This document shows positions 1 through 6,081 of a stretch of 6,629 bases of DNA, one piece after another. The translations under genes were made by a program, and so were the position numbers. The notes under the pieces are model-generated. The model saw nothing but the letters and a program-made list of their open reading frames with translations. It did not search any database and was not told the origin of the DNA. Numbering within the stretch: position 1 is the stretch's first letter; every line of letters begins with the position of its first letter. Source of the DNA: an uncultured Bacilli bacterium (GTDB taxonomy: Bacteria; Bacillota_I; Bacilli_A; RF39; UBA660); the NCBI GenBank assembly GCA_949840855.1, contig CATKYP010000047.1, positions 1 through 6,629 on the forward strand, given 5' to 3'.

Positions 1-36
1 AAAATATAGAATAATAATTAAAAAGTATAATTAAAA

Positions 37-72
37 TTGACACTTGCAATAAATATAGGTATATGATATATT
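37..72 (+). promoter_or_regulatory. Promoter of the structured RNA
   Basis: Two overlapping sigma-A type readings are possible. One is TTGACA (37-42) with a 19-nt spacer to TATGAT (62-67). The other is TTGCAA (44-49) with the ideal 17-nt spacer to TATATT (67-72), preceded by TGA as an extended -10. Either places the RNA start at about 75-80, just before the first paired segment at 91. The boxes are seen directly; their use is inferred. Confidence 0.55.
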
Positions 73-78
73 TAAACT

Positions 79-273
79 GTAAATAATAATAGTGCTAGAG
101 GATGCGATACTAGCAAAATATAAAACCACTGATTTGACGATACGGGAATATCAATGTCTATTCTGTGTTGAATACCCAAACCTGTTTGGGGATCCTAATG
201 ATAGACTAGATGTACCCACCTGTGTGTACAGGTTTTATCGTTATGCCAAGACCGCTCCTCTGGCATTTTTTTT
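79..273 (+). ncRNA. Structured non-coding RNA, family not identified (6S-like or riboswitch-like)
   Basis: From 91 to 268 the GC content is about 42%, against about 27% in the neighbouring genes, and the segment is packed with complementary pieces. A closing stem pairs 91-106 with 253-267 (about 15 bp, T103 bulged, two G-U pairs). Inside it, 135-142 pairs with 236-243 (8 bp, one G-U) and 144-146 pairs with 215-217. A further helix joins 148-161 to 201-213 with small mismatches, its core being GTCTAT/ATAGAC. Hairpins lie at 175-190 (CCCAAA-cctg-TTTGGG) and 218-233 (ACCTGT-gtgt-ACAGGT). The result is a rod with one side hairpin and an asymmetric A-rich internal loop (107-134 against 244-252), ending in an intrinsic terminator. 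Length of about 190 nt, a 5'/3' closing stem and an internal bubble suit 6S RNA. I could not match a 6S sequence signature, so a riboswitch leader or another bacterial RNA class such as raiA remains open. RNA status is fairly sure; family is not. Confidence 0.72.
243..273 (+). terminator. Intrinsic terminator of the structured RNA
   Basis: ATGCCA (243-248) and GA (250-251) pair with TC (259-260) and TGGCAT (261-266), giving 8 bp with one bulged A and a 7-nt loop. A run of eight T (266-273) follows directly. This is the clearest terminator in the window. Its 3' arm is the same segment that can pair with the RNA's 5' end (91-106), so the two folds exclude each other. Confidence 0.8.
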
Positions 274-300
274 GCATTCAAATAATTAATATGTTAAAAT
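272..300 (+). promoter_or_regulatory. Promoter for the 323-tcdA operon
   Basis: TTGCAT (272-277), a 17-nt spacer and TAAAAT (295-300) give a plausible sigma-A promoter with transcription starting near 307. The -35 box lies on the last T residues of the upstream terminator. The next gene therefore need not depend on readthrough from the structured RNA. Confidence 0.5.
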
Positions 301-322
301 AACAAATAGTGGGTGATAACTT

Positions 323-1135
323 ATGGTAATAATACCAATAATTAATAACAATAAAATAAAACAAGTAAAAATAGAACTTGTAGATGTATATAAGACAGGA
401 AAAGAAATAAATTCCAACAATATAGAAGAGAGTGATATTATAATTGGTTCATCATCATTTAAAGCTTCTAGATTTAATATAAAAAATCAACCTTTAAGTT
501 CTATACTAGAATTTATTAGAACCTCATATATAAATAATACTAGTTCTACTCTAATTTCAACTAAATATTATAATAGTGAGCATAATTATGATCTATATCA
601 AATAAATCCACCATTAAAAAGTATAACTTCTGGTCTAGATAATTTATATGCTAGTATAATACTAGATTTAAAAAATCGTATACCAGATGCTATAAAAGGA
701 AAATATATTGATTTAGAAAAACTAAATCTAACAAGTCATATTACAGATGAAAAGTTAGAATTACTTCAAATAATTGCATCAAATTTGCAAAATAATGAAT
801 CAAAAAAAGACTATCAAAAAATGTTACAAGAAAATGGTTTAGAAGATCTTATAGAAACTTTGAAGTTTATGAAATTATTTTATTGCGAAATTATCCCAAG
901 TGCCAGTATTGATATAGATAACTACAAAAAAGTTCTAGAATCAATGAATAAAGTTAACACAAAAGAAGCTAAAGATCTAAAAAAACTTTATACTATGGCA
1001 AAAAATAACGAAAAAGCTTATTATAAGTTATCTAAACTATATAATATAGTATATAACGAACCATTACATTGGATACATAGCAGTAAAGAAAAAACAAAAG
1101 TTAAACAGACAGATGAAATAAGGAAAATAGCATAA
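323..1135 (+). CDS. Hypothetical protein, 270 aa, coupled to tcdA
   Basis: I do not recognise this protein. The ATG at 323 is preceded by a GGGTGAT Shine-Dalgarno site (311-317) at good spacing. The product is very rich in Asn, Ile, Lys and Ser. It has no signal peptide, no convincing membrane segment, and a single Cys near residue 188. Residues 1 to about 105 look beta-rich, starting with a hydrophobic strand (VIIPII). From about 105 to 250 it looks helical with many charged residues, including a Lys-rich stretch near 215-240, and the tail is basic. I see no nucleotide-binding loop, metal-ligand cluster or catalytic motif. The stop codon overlaps the tcdA start by one base (TAATG), so the two are probably co-translated. 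That hints at a shared cellular role or simply a compact operon. The frame is intact and codon use matches the neighbours, so it is a real gene of unknown function. Confidence 0.85.
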   Translation: MVIIPIINNNKIKQVKIELVDVYKTGKEINSNNIEESDIIIGSSSFKASRFNIKNQPLSSILEFIRTSYINNTSSTLISTKYYNSEHNYDLYQINPPLKSITSGLDNLYASIILDLKNRIPDAIKGKYIDLEKLNLTSHITDEKLELLQIIASNLQNNESKKDYQKMLQENGLEDLIETLKFMKLFYCEIIPSASIDIDNYKKVLESMNKVNTKEAKDLKKLYTMAKNNEKAYYKLSKLYNIVYNEPLHWIHSSKEKTKVKQTDEIRKIA

Positions 1136-1818
1136 TGAATGAAAGATTTCAAAGATTAGAGTTATTAATAGGAAAAGAAAATGTAAATCTTCTTTCTAAA
1201 AAGTGCGTTTTAGTACTAGGTATAGGAGGAGTAGGGTGCTATGTAGCAGAATCTCTTGTAAGAAGTGGTATAGGAAATATTATAATTGTAGATCATGACA
1301 AAATAGATACAACTAATATTAATAGACAGTTAATCGCTCTTACATCAACGATAGGCAAGAAAAAAGTAGATGTACTTGAAAGTAGAATAAAAGAAATAAA
1401 TCCAAACTGTAATGTAATAAAAATAGATAAATATATAGATGAAAATAATTATTTAGAATTGTTTCTAAATAAAATAGATTTTTTAGCTGACTGCTGCGAT
1501 TCAATAAAAACTAAGAAAAGTATAATTAAATATGCGTTATATAATGATATAAATATAATTTCAAGTATGGGAACAGGAAATAGAATGGATCCTAGCAAAC
1601 TAGAAATAATTGACATAAAAAAAACTAGTATAGATCCACTTGCTAGAATAATTAGAAAATACTTAAAAGATGAAGGAATAAATAAAAAATTAGCAGTGTT
1701 ATGTAGTACAGAATTACCAAAAAAAATAGAAGGAAATAATATTTCTTCTAACTCATTTGTACCACCTAGTGCAGGACTTTTAATGGCAAGTTATATAATT
1801 AAGGAACTTATAAAATAA
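1135..1818 (+). CDS. tcdA: tRNA threonylcarbamoyladenosine dehydratase (TcdA/YrvM, ThiF/E1-like)
   Basis: A cytoplasmic E1-like enzyme that uses ATP to cyclise N6-threonylcarbamoyladenosine at position 37 of ANN-decoding tRNAs to ct6A, improving decoding. Seen in the sequence: an N-terminal ERFQRLELLIG segment typical of the family, the nucleotide-binding loop GIGGVG (29-34), the acidic ribose-binding strand IIVDHD (50-55), NINRQL (61-66) with the Arg that contacts ATP phosphates, and Lys residues around 75-77. Then come DCCDSIKTK (119-127), SSMGTGNRMDP (143-153), KTSIDPLAR (163-171) and the C-terminal SFVPPSAGL (207-215). These last motifs separate TcdA from ThiF, MoeB and HesA. At 227 aa it is shorter than the usual 250-270; most of the loss is between the STELPK and SFVPP motifs plus the C-terminal tail. 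The core looks complete, so it is probably active. AAGGA (1120-1124) serves as ribosome site inside the preceding gene. Confidence 0.93.
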   Translation: MNERFQRLELLIGKENVNLLSKKCVLVLGIGGVGCYVAESLVRSGIGNIIIVDHDKIDTTNINRQLIALTSTIGKKKVDVLESRIKEINPNCNVIKIDKYIDENNYLELFLNKIDFLADCCDSIKTKKSIIKYALYNDINIISSMGTGNRMDPSKLEIIDIKKTSIDPLARIIRKYLKDEGINKKLAVLCSTELPKKIEGNNISSNSFVPPSAGLLMASYIIKELIK

Positions 1819-1831
1819 TTAGTTCCTTTAA
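1799..1831. terminator. Possible shared terminator between tcdA and lexA
   Basis: AAGGAACT (1801-1808) and AGTTCCTT (1821-1828) form an 8-bp perfect stem with a 12-nt loop, extendable by two A-T pairs past a bulged T1829. It covers both stop codons of the convergent genes, as bidirectional terminators often do. The U-tract is poor on both strands, so its strength is doubtful. Confidence 0.38.
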
Positions 1832-2436
1832 AAATGTCTATATAAGCTTAAAACTTTACCCAAAATTATAATGTTTTTAACAATTATTGGTTTAGCTGTA
1901 TCAGACTCTAAATGAATAAAACCATCTTTCCTATAAAATCTCTTAATAAGCATTTTTCCATCAGGTGCTAAAGCAACTACTATACTATTATCCACTATTT
2001 TATCTACTTTCTCTATTACTAATAGATCATTATCATTAATGCCAACTGACTTCATATCCTGATCAATAACCTTTAACACAAATATATCCGTTTTATCATC
2101 AGTCATATTCAACGATATTTTAAAATACTCACTAGGAATGTCTAACTCTTTAATCACATCCTTAACAAGCCCCATTTTTATAAAAGGAACTTCAATGAAG
2201 TTATTACTTTTATTTAAATATTCATTAGGAACAAGTAATTTTAGTGTTCTATTCTTTCTACCTTTTTCAATATAGCCTTTTTTTTCTAATTTAGTTAAAT
2301 GAGTATGAATTGTTGCAGGGCTATTGGAGTCTGCTTCTTTTCCAATTTCTCTAACTGTTGGAGCATATCCATTTTCAGCAGTTAATTTTTTTATTATTTG
2401 TAAAATATCTTTTTGTCTTTCTGTTAATTTTTCCAT
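1828..2436 (-). CDS. lexA: LexA-family repressor with degenerate self-cleavage residues
   Basis: LexA represses DNA-repair genes and is normally inactivated by RecA-stimulated self-cleavage. The N-terminal winged helix (1 to about 68) is well kept: LTERQKDIL (4-12), GYAPTVREIG (23-32) and the recognition region SPATIHTHLTKLEKKGYI (39-56). A short linker leads to the C-terminal S24-type fold: VP (83-84), EYF (103-105), VLKVIDQDM (120-128), DLLVIEK (137-143), VVALAPDGKMLIKRFY (153-168) and ILGKVL (191-196). Length (202 aa) is normal. Two key features are abnormal. The catalytic Ser of the usual GDSM motif is Asp127 (codon GAT), and the Ala-Gly scissile bond aligns with Met88-Gly89 after about four missing residues. 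Lys165, the general-base lysine, remains. The protein should bind DNA and dimerise but probably cannot self-cleave. The start is supported by GGAG ten bases upstream of the ATG. It converges on tcdA and is divergent from polA. Confidence 0.9.
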   Translation of the reverse strand: MEKLTERQKDILQIIKKLTAENGYAPTVREIGKEADSNSPATIHTHLTKLEKKGYIEKGRKNRTLKLLVPNEYLNKSNNFIEVPFIKMGLVKDVIKELDIPSEYFKISLNMTDDKTDIFVLKVIDQDMKSVGINDNDLLVIEKVDKIVDNSIVVALAPDGKMLIKRFYRKDGFIHLESDTAKPIIVKNIIILGKVLSLYRHF

Positions 2437-2462
2437 ATATTTACTACTCCTATAATAGATTT

Positions 2463-2492
2463 AGAATAGCATAAAAGTATACATACTGTCAA
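2463..2492 (-). promoter_or_regulatory. lexA promoter
   Basis: On the minus strand a perfect TTGACA (plus-strand 2487-2492) is followed after 18 bases by TATTCT (2463-2468), preceded by TGC as an extended -10. The start would fall near 2456, leaving a leader of about 20 nt that contains the GGAG site. This is one of the best-formed promoters in the window. Confidence 0.7.
2476..2487. promoter_or_regulatory. Inverted repeat in the lexA promoter, candidate operator
   Basis: AGTATACATACT is a perfect 5-2-5 inverted repeat filling the spacer between the lexA -35 and -10 boxes and touching the -35. Position and symmetry suit a dimeric repressor, most simply LexA acting on its own gene. It does not resemble the usual Bacillota LexA box (GAAC-N4-GTTC), which I do not find in this intergenic region. 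The symmetry is seen; the operator role is inferred. Confidence 0.4.
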
Positions 2493-2509
2493 ACTATTGT
2501 GATATCGTT

Positions 2510-2525
2510 ATGTTATTGATAACAT
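2510..2525. promoter_or_regulatory. Second inverted repeat between lexA and polA
   Basis: ATGTTATTGATAACAT is a perfect 7-2-7 inverted repeat, about 17 bp upstream of the lexA -35 box and about 115 bp upstream of the polA start. A partly similar segment with ATTGTGATATC lies just to its left (2496-2506). It could be a binding site for a regulator acting on either divergent gene. Chance is possible in such AT-rich DNA. Confidence 0.3.
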
Positions 2526-2574
2526 TTTAAAAATCTACGTAAAAATTCAACTACACTTAAAATTTAATTATACC

Positions 2575-2603
2575 TTTTATTTTCCATAAAACTTTTATAT
2601 AAT
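2575..2603 (+). promoter_or_regulatory. polA promoter
   Basis: A perfect TATAAT (2598-2603) lies 22 bp before the polA ATG. With a 17-nt spacer the -35 box would be TTTTAT (2575-2580), a poor match, so the promoter may be weak or need an activator. The leader would be only about 15 nt and consists mostly of the ribosome site AAGGTGAT. Confidence 0.5.
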
Positions 2604-2625
2604 AAAAAAGAAAAGGTGATTAATT

Positions 2626-5247
2626 ATGAAAAAAGTAATATTAGTAGATGGCAATAATTTATTATTTAGAAGTTATTTTGCTACCAGTTATAGTGGCTCT
2701 ATTATGACAAATAGTAAAGGATTTCCAACTAATGCAGTATATAGTTTTACTACTATGATAAATAAAATACTAGAAGAAGAAAAACCAGAGTATATCCTAG
2801 TTGCATTTGATAAAGGAAAAACATTTAGACACAAAAAATATGATTTCTATAAAGCAGGAAGAAATGCTATGCCAGAGGAATTAAAATTACAATTTCCTAA
2901 AGCTAAAGAACTACTTGATGCGATGGGAATAAAACATTTTGAAATAGATAATTATGAAGCAGATGATATTATAGGAACACTTAGCAAAATAGTAGATAAT
3001 GAAGATGAATTTGTGGCTACAATTATTAGTAGCGATAAAGACCTATTACAACTAATTAGTGACGAAGTAGATGTAAAACTTTTAAAAACAACAGGATTTG
3101 TCAGAATGGATAAAACTGAATTTATGAAGACCTATGGTGTTGAACCTATTGGTATGATAGATATAAAAGCTCTTATGGGGGACACTAGTGATAATATACC
3201 AGGAGTTAAAGGAATAGGTGAAAAAACAGCTATTAAGCTATTAAGTGAATATAAAAATATAGATAATATATATGAAAATATAGATAAAATATCAGGTAAA
3301 ACTTATGATAAATTGGTAGAAGGTAAAAAAGATGCCTATATGAGTTATGAAATCGCGACAATTTATAGAGATGTACCGCTTGATTTTAGTCTATATGATT
3401 TAAAATATGAAGGAATAAACAAAGAAGCATTTACCGCTATATTAGAAGAGTTAGAATTTTCATCTCTCTTAAAAAAATATAATCTTAATAATTTGCAAAC
3501 TAGTAAAAATAGCAATAATAGTACAGCTATAGAAAAAGAGATAAAAATAGTAGACTACAAGGAGTTCGATTTTAATAAAGAATTTAGTTATTATATAGAA
3601 GTAGATCCTAGAAACTATAGTAAAGGTGAGATTTTAGGTGTTAGTTTCTATAATAGAGACTCATCTTCATTTATATACAAAGAAAATTTAAAAGATATAA
3701 AAGCCATTTTCGAAAATAATACACCTAAATATACATATGATGTTAAGAAAAGTATAGTTTCCTTAGCTAAATTCAATATAAAAGTCGATAATGTTATATA
3801 TGATGCAATGATTGGAGGTTATTTACTAGATTACGTAGTAAAAGATGATATAAGTTTTCTTGCTAAAAGTTTTAACTATGATATTGAAAACTATGATAAT
3901 ATGTTTGGTAGTATTAAAAGAAGAAAGAAAGTAGAAGAAAGTTTTCTAAAAGAACAATGTATTTTAAAAGCCCAATTTATATATGAAACAAGAGAACAGA
4001 TTCTAAAAGAAATAGATGACAATAACGAAAGAAGTCTATTTTATGATATAGAAATGCCTCTTAGTCTAGTTCTAGCTGACATGGAGCTTGAAGGCATTAG
4101 AGTAGATAAAAATTCTCTAGATATATTAAGTTCTGAACTAAAAGAAAAATTAGATAATCTAGAACAAGATATATATAACGATGCTGGAATAGAATTTAAT
4201 ATCTCAAGTCCTAAACAACTAGCTAATGTTTTATTTACAATAATGGGTTTAGAATATCCAAAAAAGGCAAAAGTAGAGAATTATTCTACTAGTAAAGAAA
4301 TACTTGATAAAATAATTGATCAAAGTCCTATCGTTACTAAAATATTAGAATATAGAAGACTAGCCAAAATCTATAATGGTTATGCTGAAGGATTAAAACC
4401 TGATATTAGAGATGATGGAAAAATTCATACAATATATACTCAAACATTAACGCGTACAGGACGACTTTCAAGTATTGAGCCAAACCTTCAAAATATTCCT
4501 ATAAGAGATGAATACGGAAGACTAGTTAGAAAAGCATTTATTCCAGAAGAAGGATGCCTATTATTATCAAGTGATTACTCTCAAGTGGAATTAAGAGTTT
4601 TTGCCCATCTATCAGGAGTGGAACATTTAAAACAAGCTTTTATTGGTGATAAAGATATTCATACTAAAACTGCTAGTGATATTTATAAAATACCAGAAGA
4701 GGAAGTTACAAAAGATATGAGACGAACAGCAAAGGCAGTTAATTTTGGAATTTTATATGGAATTAGTAGCTTCGGGCTTAGTGAAGATTTAAAAATAGAT
4801 ATTGAAGATGCTAAGAGTTTCTTAAAGAATTACTTAAATGCTTATCCTGGTATAAAAGAGTATATGGAAAAGGAAAAATCTCTTGCCTATTATAATGGAT
4901 ACGTTACTACCATAATGAATAGAAAAAGAGTAATAAATGAGCTTAAAAGTAAAAATTATATGATTAGAAATCAGGGAGAAAGGATGGCCCTTAATACACC
5001 AATCCAAGGAAGTGCTGCTGACATTTTAAAAAAAGCAATGGTCGAACTTTATAATGAATTAAAATTAAGAAACTTAAAAAGTAAGATTCTTCTTCAAGTT
5101 CACGATGAACTTATCTTAAATGTTTATAAAGAAGAACTAGAAGAAGTAGAAAAATTAGTAAGAGATGTTATGGAAGAGGCTTATACATTATCTGTGCCAT
5201 TAAAAGTTGATATAGAAACAGGTACAAATTGGTATGAAGCAAAGTAA
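2626..5247 (+). CDS. polA: DNA polymerase I (5' nuclease and polymerase active; 3' proofreading domain degenerate)
   Basis: Fills gaps in excision repair and removes RNA primers during lagging-strand maturation. Residues 1 to about 290 are the 5' nuclease: LVDGNNLLFR (6-15), AFDKGKTFRHKKY (60-72), YEADDIIG (110-117), SSDKDLLQL (135-143) and the helix-hairpin-helix region GDTSDNIPGVKGIGEKTA (185-202). Residues 305-460 are the 3'-5' exonuclease fold. Its metal-binding acids are disrupted: the DTE motif reads EVD (325-327) and the late DxxxD region near 445-455 has no Asp, as in the proofreading-deficient Bacillus enzymes. The polymerase domain has TGRLSS (611-616), motif A DYSQVELR (650-657), motif B with Arg700, Lys703, Phe707 and Tyr711, and motif C VHDE (825-828). 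Phe707 is the position that discriminates against dideoxynucleotides. Length of 873 aa is typical. AAGGTGAT precedes the ATG. It is linked to mutM, and its stop codon lies within the mutM ribosome site. Confidence 0.97.
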   Translation: MKKVILVDGNNLLFRSYFATSYSGSIMTNSKGFPTNAVYSFTTMINKILEEEKPEYILVAFDKGKTFRHKKYDFYKAGRNAMPEELKLQFPKAKELLDAMGIKHFEIDNYEADDIIGTLSKIVDNEDEFVATIISSDKDLLQLISDEVDVKLLKTTGFVRMDKTEFMKTYGVEPIGMIDIKALMGDTSDNIPGVKGIGEKTAIKLLSEYKNIDNIYENIDKISGKTYDKLVEGKKDAYMSYEIATIYRDVPLDFSLYDLKYEGINKEAFTAILEELEFSSLLKKYNLNNLQTSKNSNNSTAIEKEIKIVDYKEFDFNKEFSYYIEVDPRNYSKGEILGVSFYNRDSSSFIYKENLKDIKAIFENNTPKYTYDVKKSIVSLAKFNIKVDNVIYDAMIGGYLLDYVVKDDISFLAKSFNYDIENYDNMFGSIKRRKKVEESFLKEQCILKAQFIYETREQILKEIDDNNERSLFYDIEMPLSLVLADMELEGIRVDKNSLDILSSELKEKLDNLEQDIYNDAGIEFNISSPKQLANVLFTIMGLEYPKKAKVENYSTSKEILDKIIDQSPIVTKILEYRRLAKIYNGYAEGLKPDIRDDGKIHTIYTQTLTRTGRLSSIEPNLQNIPIRDEYGRLVRKAFIPEEGCLLLSSDYSQVELRVFAHLSGVEHLKQAFIGDKDIHTKTASDIYKIPEEEVTKDMRRTAKAVNFGILYGISSFGLSEDLKIDIEDAKSFLKNYLNAYPGIKEYMEKEKSLAYYNGYVTTIMNRKRVINELKSKNYMIRNQGERMALNTPIQGSAADILKKAMVELYNELKLRNLKSKILLQVHDELILNVYKEELEEVEKLVRDVMEEAYTLSVPLKVDIETGTNWYEAK

Positions 5248-5254
5248 GGAAGTG
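5246..5254 (+). promoter_or_regulatory. mutM ribosome-binding site overlapping the polA stop
   Basis: AAGGAAGTG begins within the TAA stop of polA (5245-5247), with its AAGGA core 9 nt before the mutM ATG. Ribosomes ending polA would release at the mutM initiation site, implying coupled translation of the two repair genes. Confidence 0.7.
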
Positions 5255-5259
5255 AAAAT

Positions 5260-6081
5260 ATGCCAGAGAAACCAGAAGTAATTACAGTTAGTAATGCTTT
5301 AAAAAAGAAAATACTAGGTAAAAAGATAACTAAAATAGATGTATATTGGAACAATATTATTGCAATGCCAAGTATTGAAGAGTTTAAAGAGAAATTAGTA
5401 GGTGAGGAGATCCTAAATATCACAACAAGAGGAAAATTTATTATTTTAACATTAACAAATTATAATATGCTTATTCATCTTAGAATGGAAGGAAAGTTTA
5501 CTTTTAGAAATAATAGTGATGAGATAAATAAACATGAACATGTAATATTTACTTTAAGTGATAAAAGTGAAATGCGTTATCACGATGTTCGAAAATTTGG
5601 CAAAATCTATTTAGTAGAAAAAGAAAAACTATATACTGATACTCCGTTAAAGGATTTAGGATATGAGTTTGATTCAGAACAACTGACAAGCACATATTTA
5701 CTAGAAAAATTTAAAAAGAAGAATAAATTTATTAAAACAGTCCTTCTTGACCAATCGATTATTGCAGGAATTGGCAATATATATGATGATGAGATTCTTT
5801 TTATGAGTAAGATTAATCCATATAGAAAAGCATCAGACTTAACATCAGTAGATTGTAAGAATATTATCAAAAATACTAAAATAGTTCTTGAAAAAGCAAT
5901 TTCAATGGGAGGAACAACAATAAAAAGCTTTACATCAGAAGAAGGAGTACATGGTAAATTTCAAAATGAACTATTAGTACACGGTAAAAAGGATGAGCCT
6001 TGTCCAATTTGTAAAGAAAAGATATTAAAAGAAAAATTAGATGGTAGAGGAACATATTACTGCAAAAATTGCCAAAAGTAA
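5260..6081 (+). CDS. mutM: Formamidopyrimidine-DNA glycosylase (Fpg/MutM)
   Basis: A bifunctional base-excision repair enzyme that removes 8-oxoguanine and formamidopyrimidines and then cuts the abasic strand by beta/delta-elimination. The start gives MPEKPEV, so removal of Met exposes the catalytic Pro2 next to Glu3. Lys59 (in TTRGKF) is the conserved phosphate-contacting lysine. The void-filling triad is Met76 (HLRMEG), Arg111 and Phe113 (DVRKFG). The helix-two-turn-helix carries GIGNIYDDE (170-178) with Asn173. The C-terminal zinc finger has four cysteines (248, 251, 268, 271) and the DNA-contacting Arg263 in GRGTYYC. The VHGKKDEPC stretch is typical of Fpg rather than Nei, which argues against an endonuclease VIII assignment. 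At 273 aa it is full length with no missing key residue. It follows polA by 12 bp in the usual Bacillota order, but the coaE gene often found next is not here. Confidence 0.97.
   Translation: MPEKPEVITVSNALKKKILGKKITKIDVYWNNIIAMPSIEEFKEKLVGEEILNITTRGKFIILTLTNYNMLIHLRMEGKFTFRNNSDEINKHEHVIFTLSDKSEMRYHDVRKFGKIYLVEKEKLYTDTPLKDLGYEFDSEQLTSTYLLEKFKKKNKFIKTVLLDQSIIAGIGNIYDDEILFMSKINPYRKASDLTSVDCKNIIKNTKIVLEKAISMGGTTIKSFTSEEGVHGKFQNELLVHGKKDEPCPICKEKILKEKLDGRGTYYCKNCQK

Noticed and set aside
79..273. Assignment to a T-box leader, SRP RNA, lysine riboswitch or tmRNA
   Set aside because: No T-box sequence (AGGGTGG-ACCGCG type), no SRP apical motif, no L-box core beyond a loose AGAGG-TGCGA likeness, and no tmRNA tag reading frame or tRNA-like ends.
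92..289. A 65-aa open frame starting at GTG
   Set aside because: It overlaps the structured RNA and reads through the terminator hairpin and T-run (giving LAFFLH). It has no ribosome site, and its composition is explained by RNA helices.
5181..5423. An 80-aa minus-strand open frame
   Set aside because: It is antisense to the polA end and mutM start, both well supported, and has no ribosome site or family resemblance.
5607..5870. An 87-aa minus-strand open frame
   Set aside because: It is antisense to the conserved core of mutM; a shadow frame.
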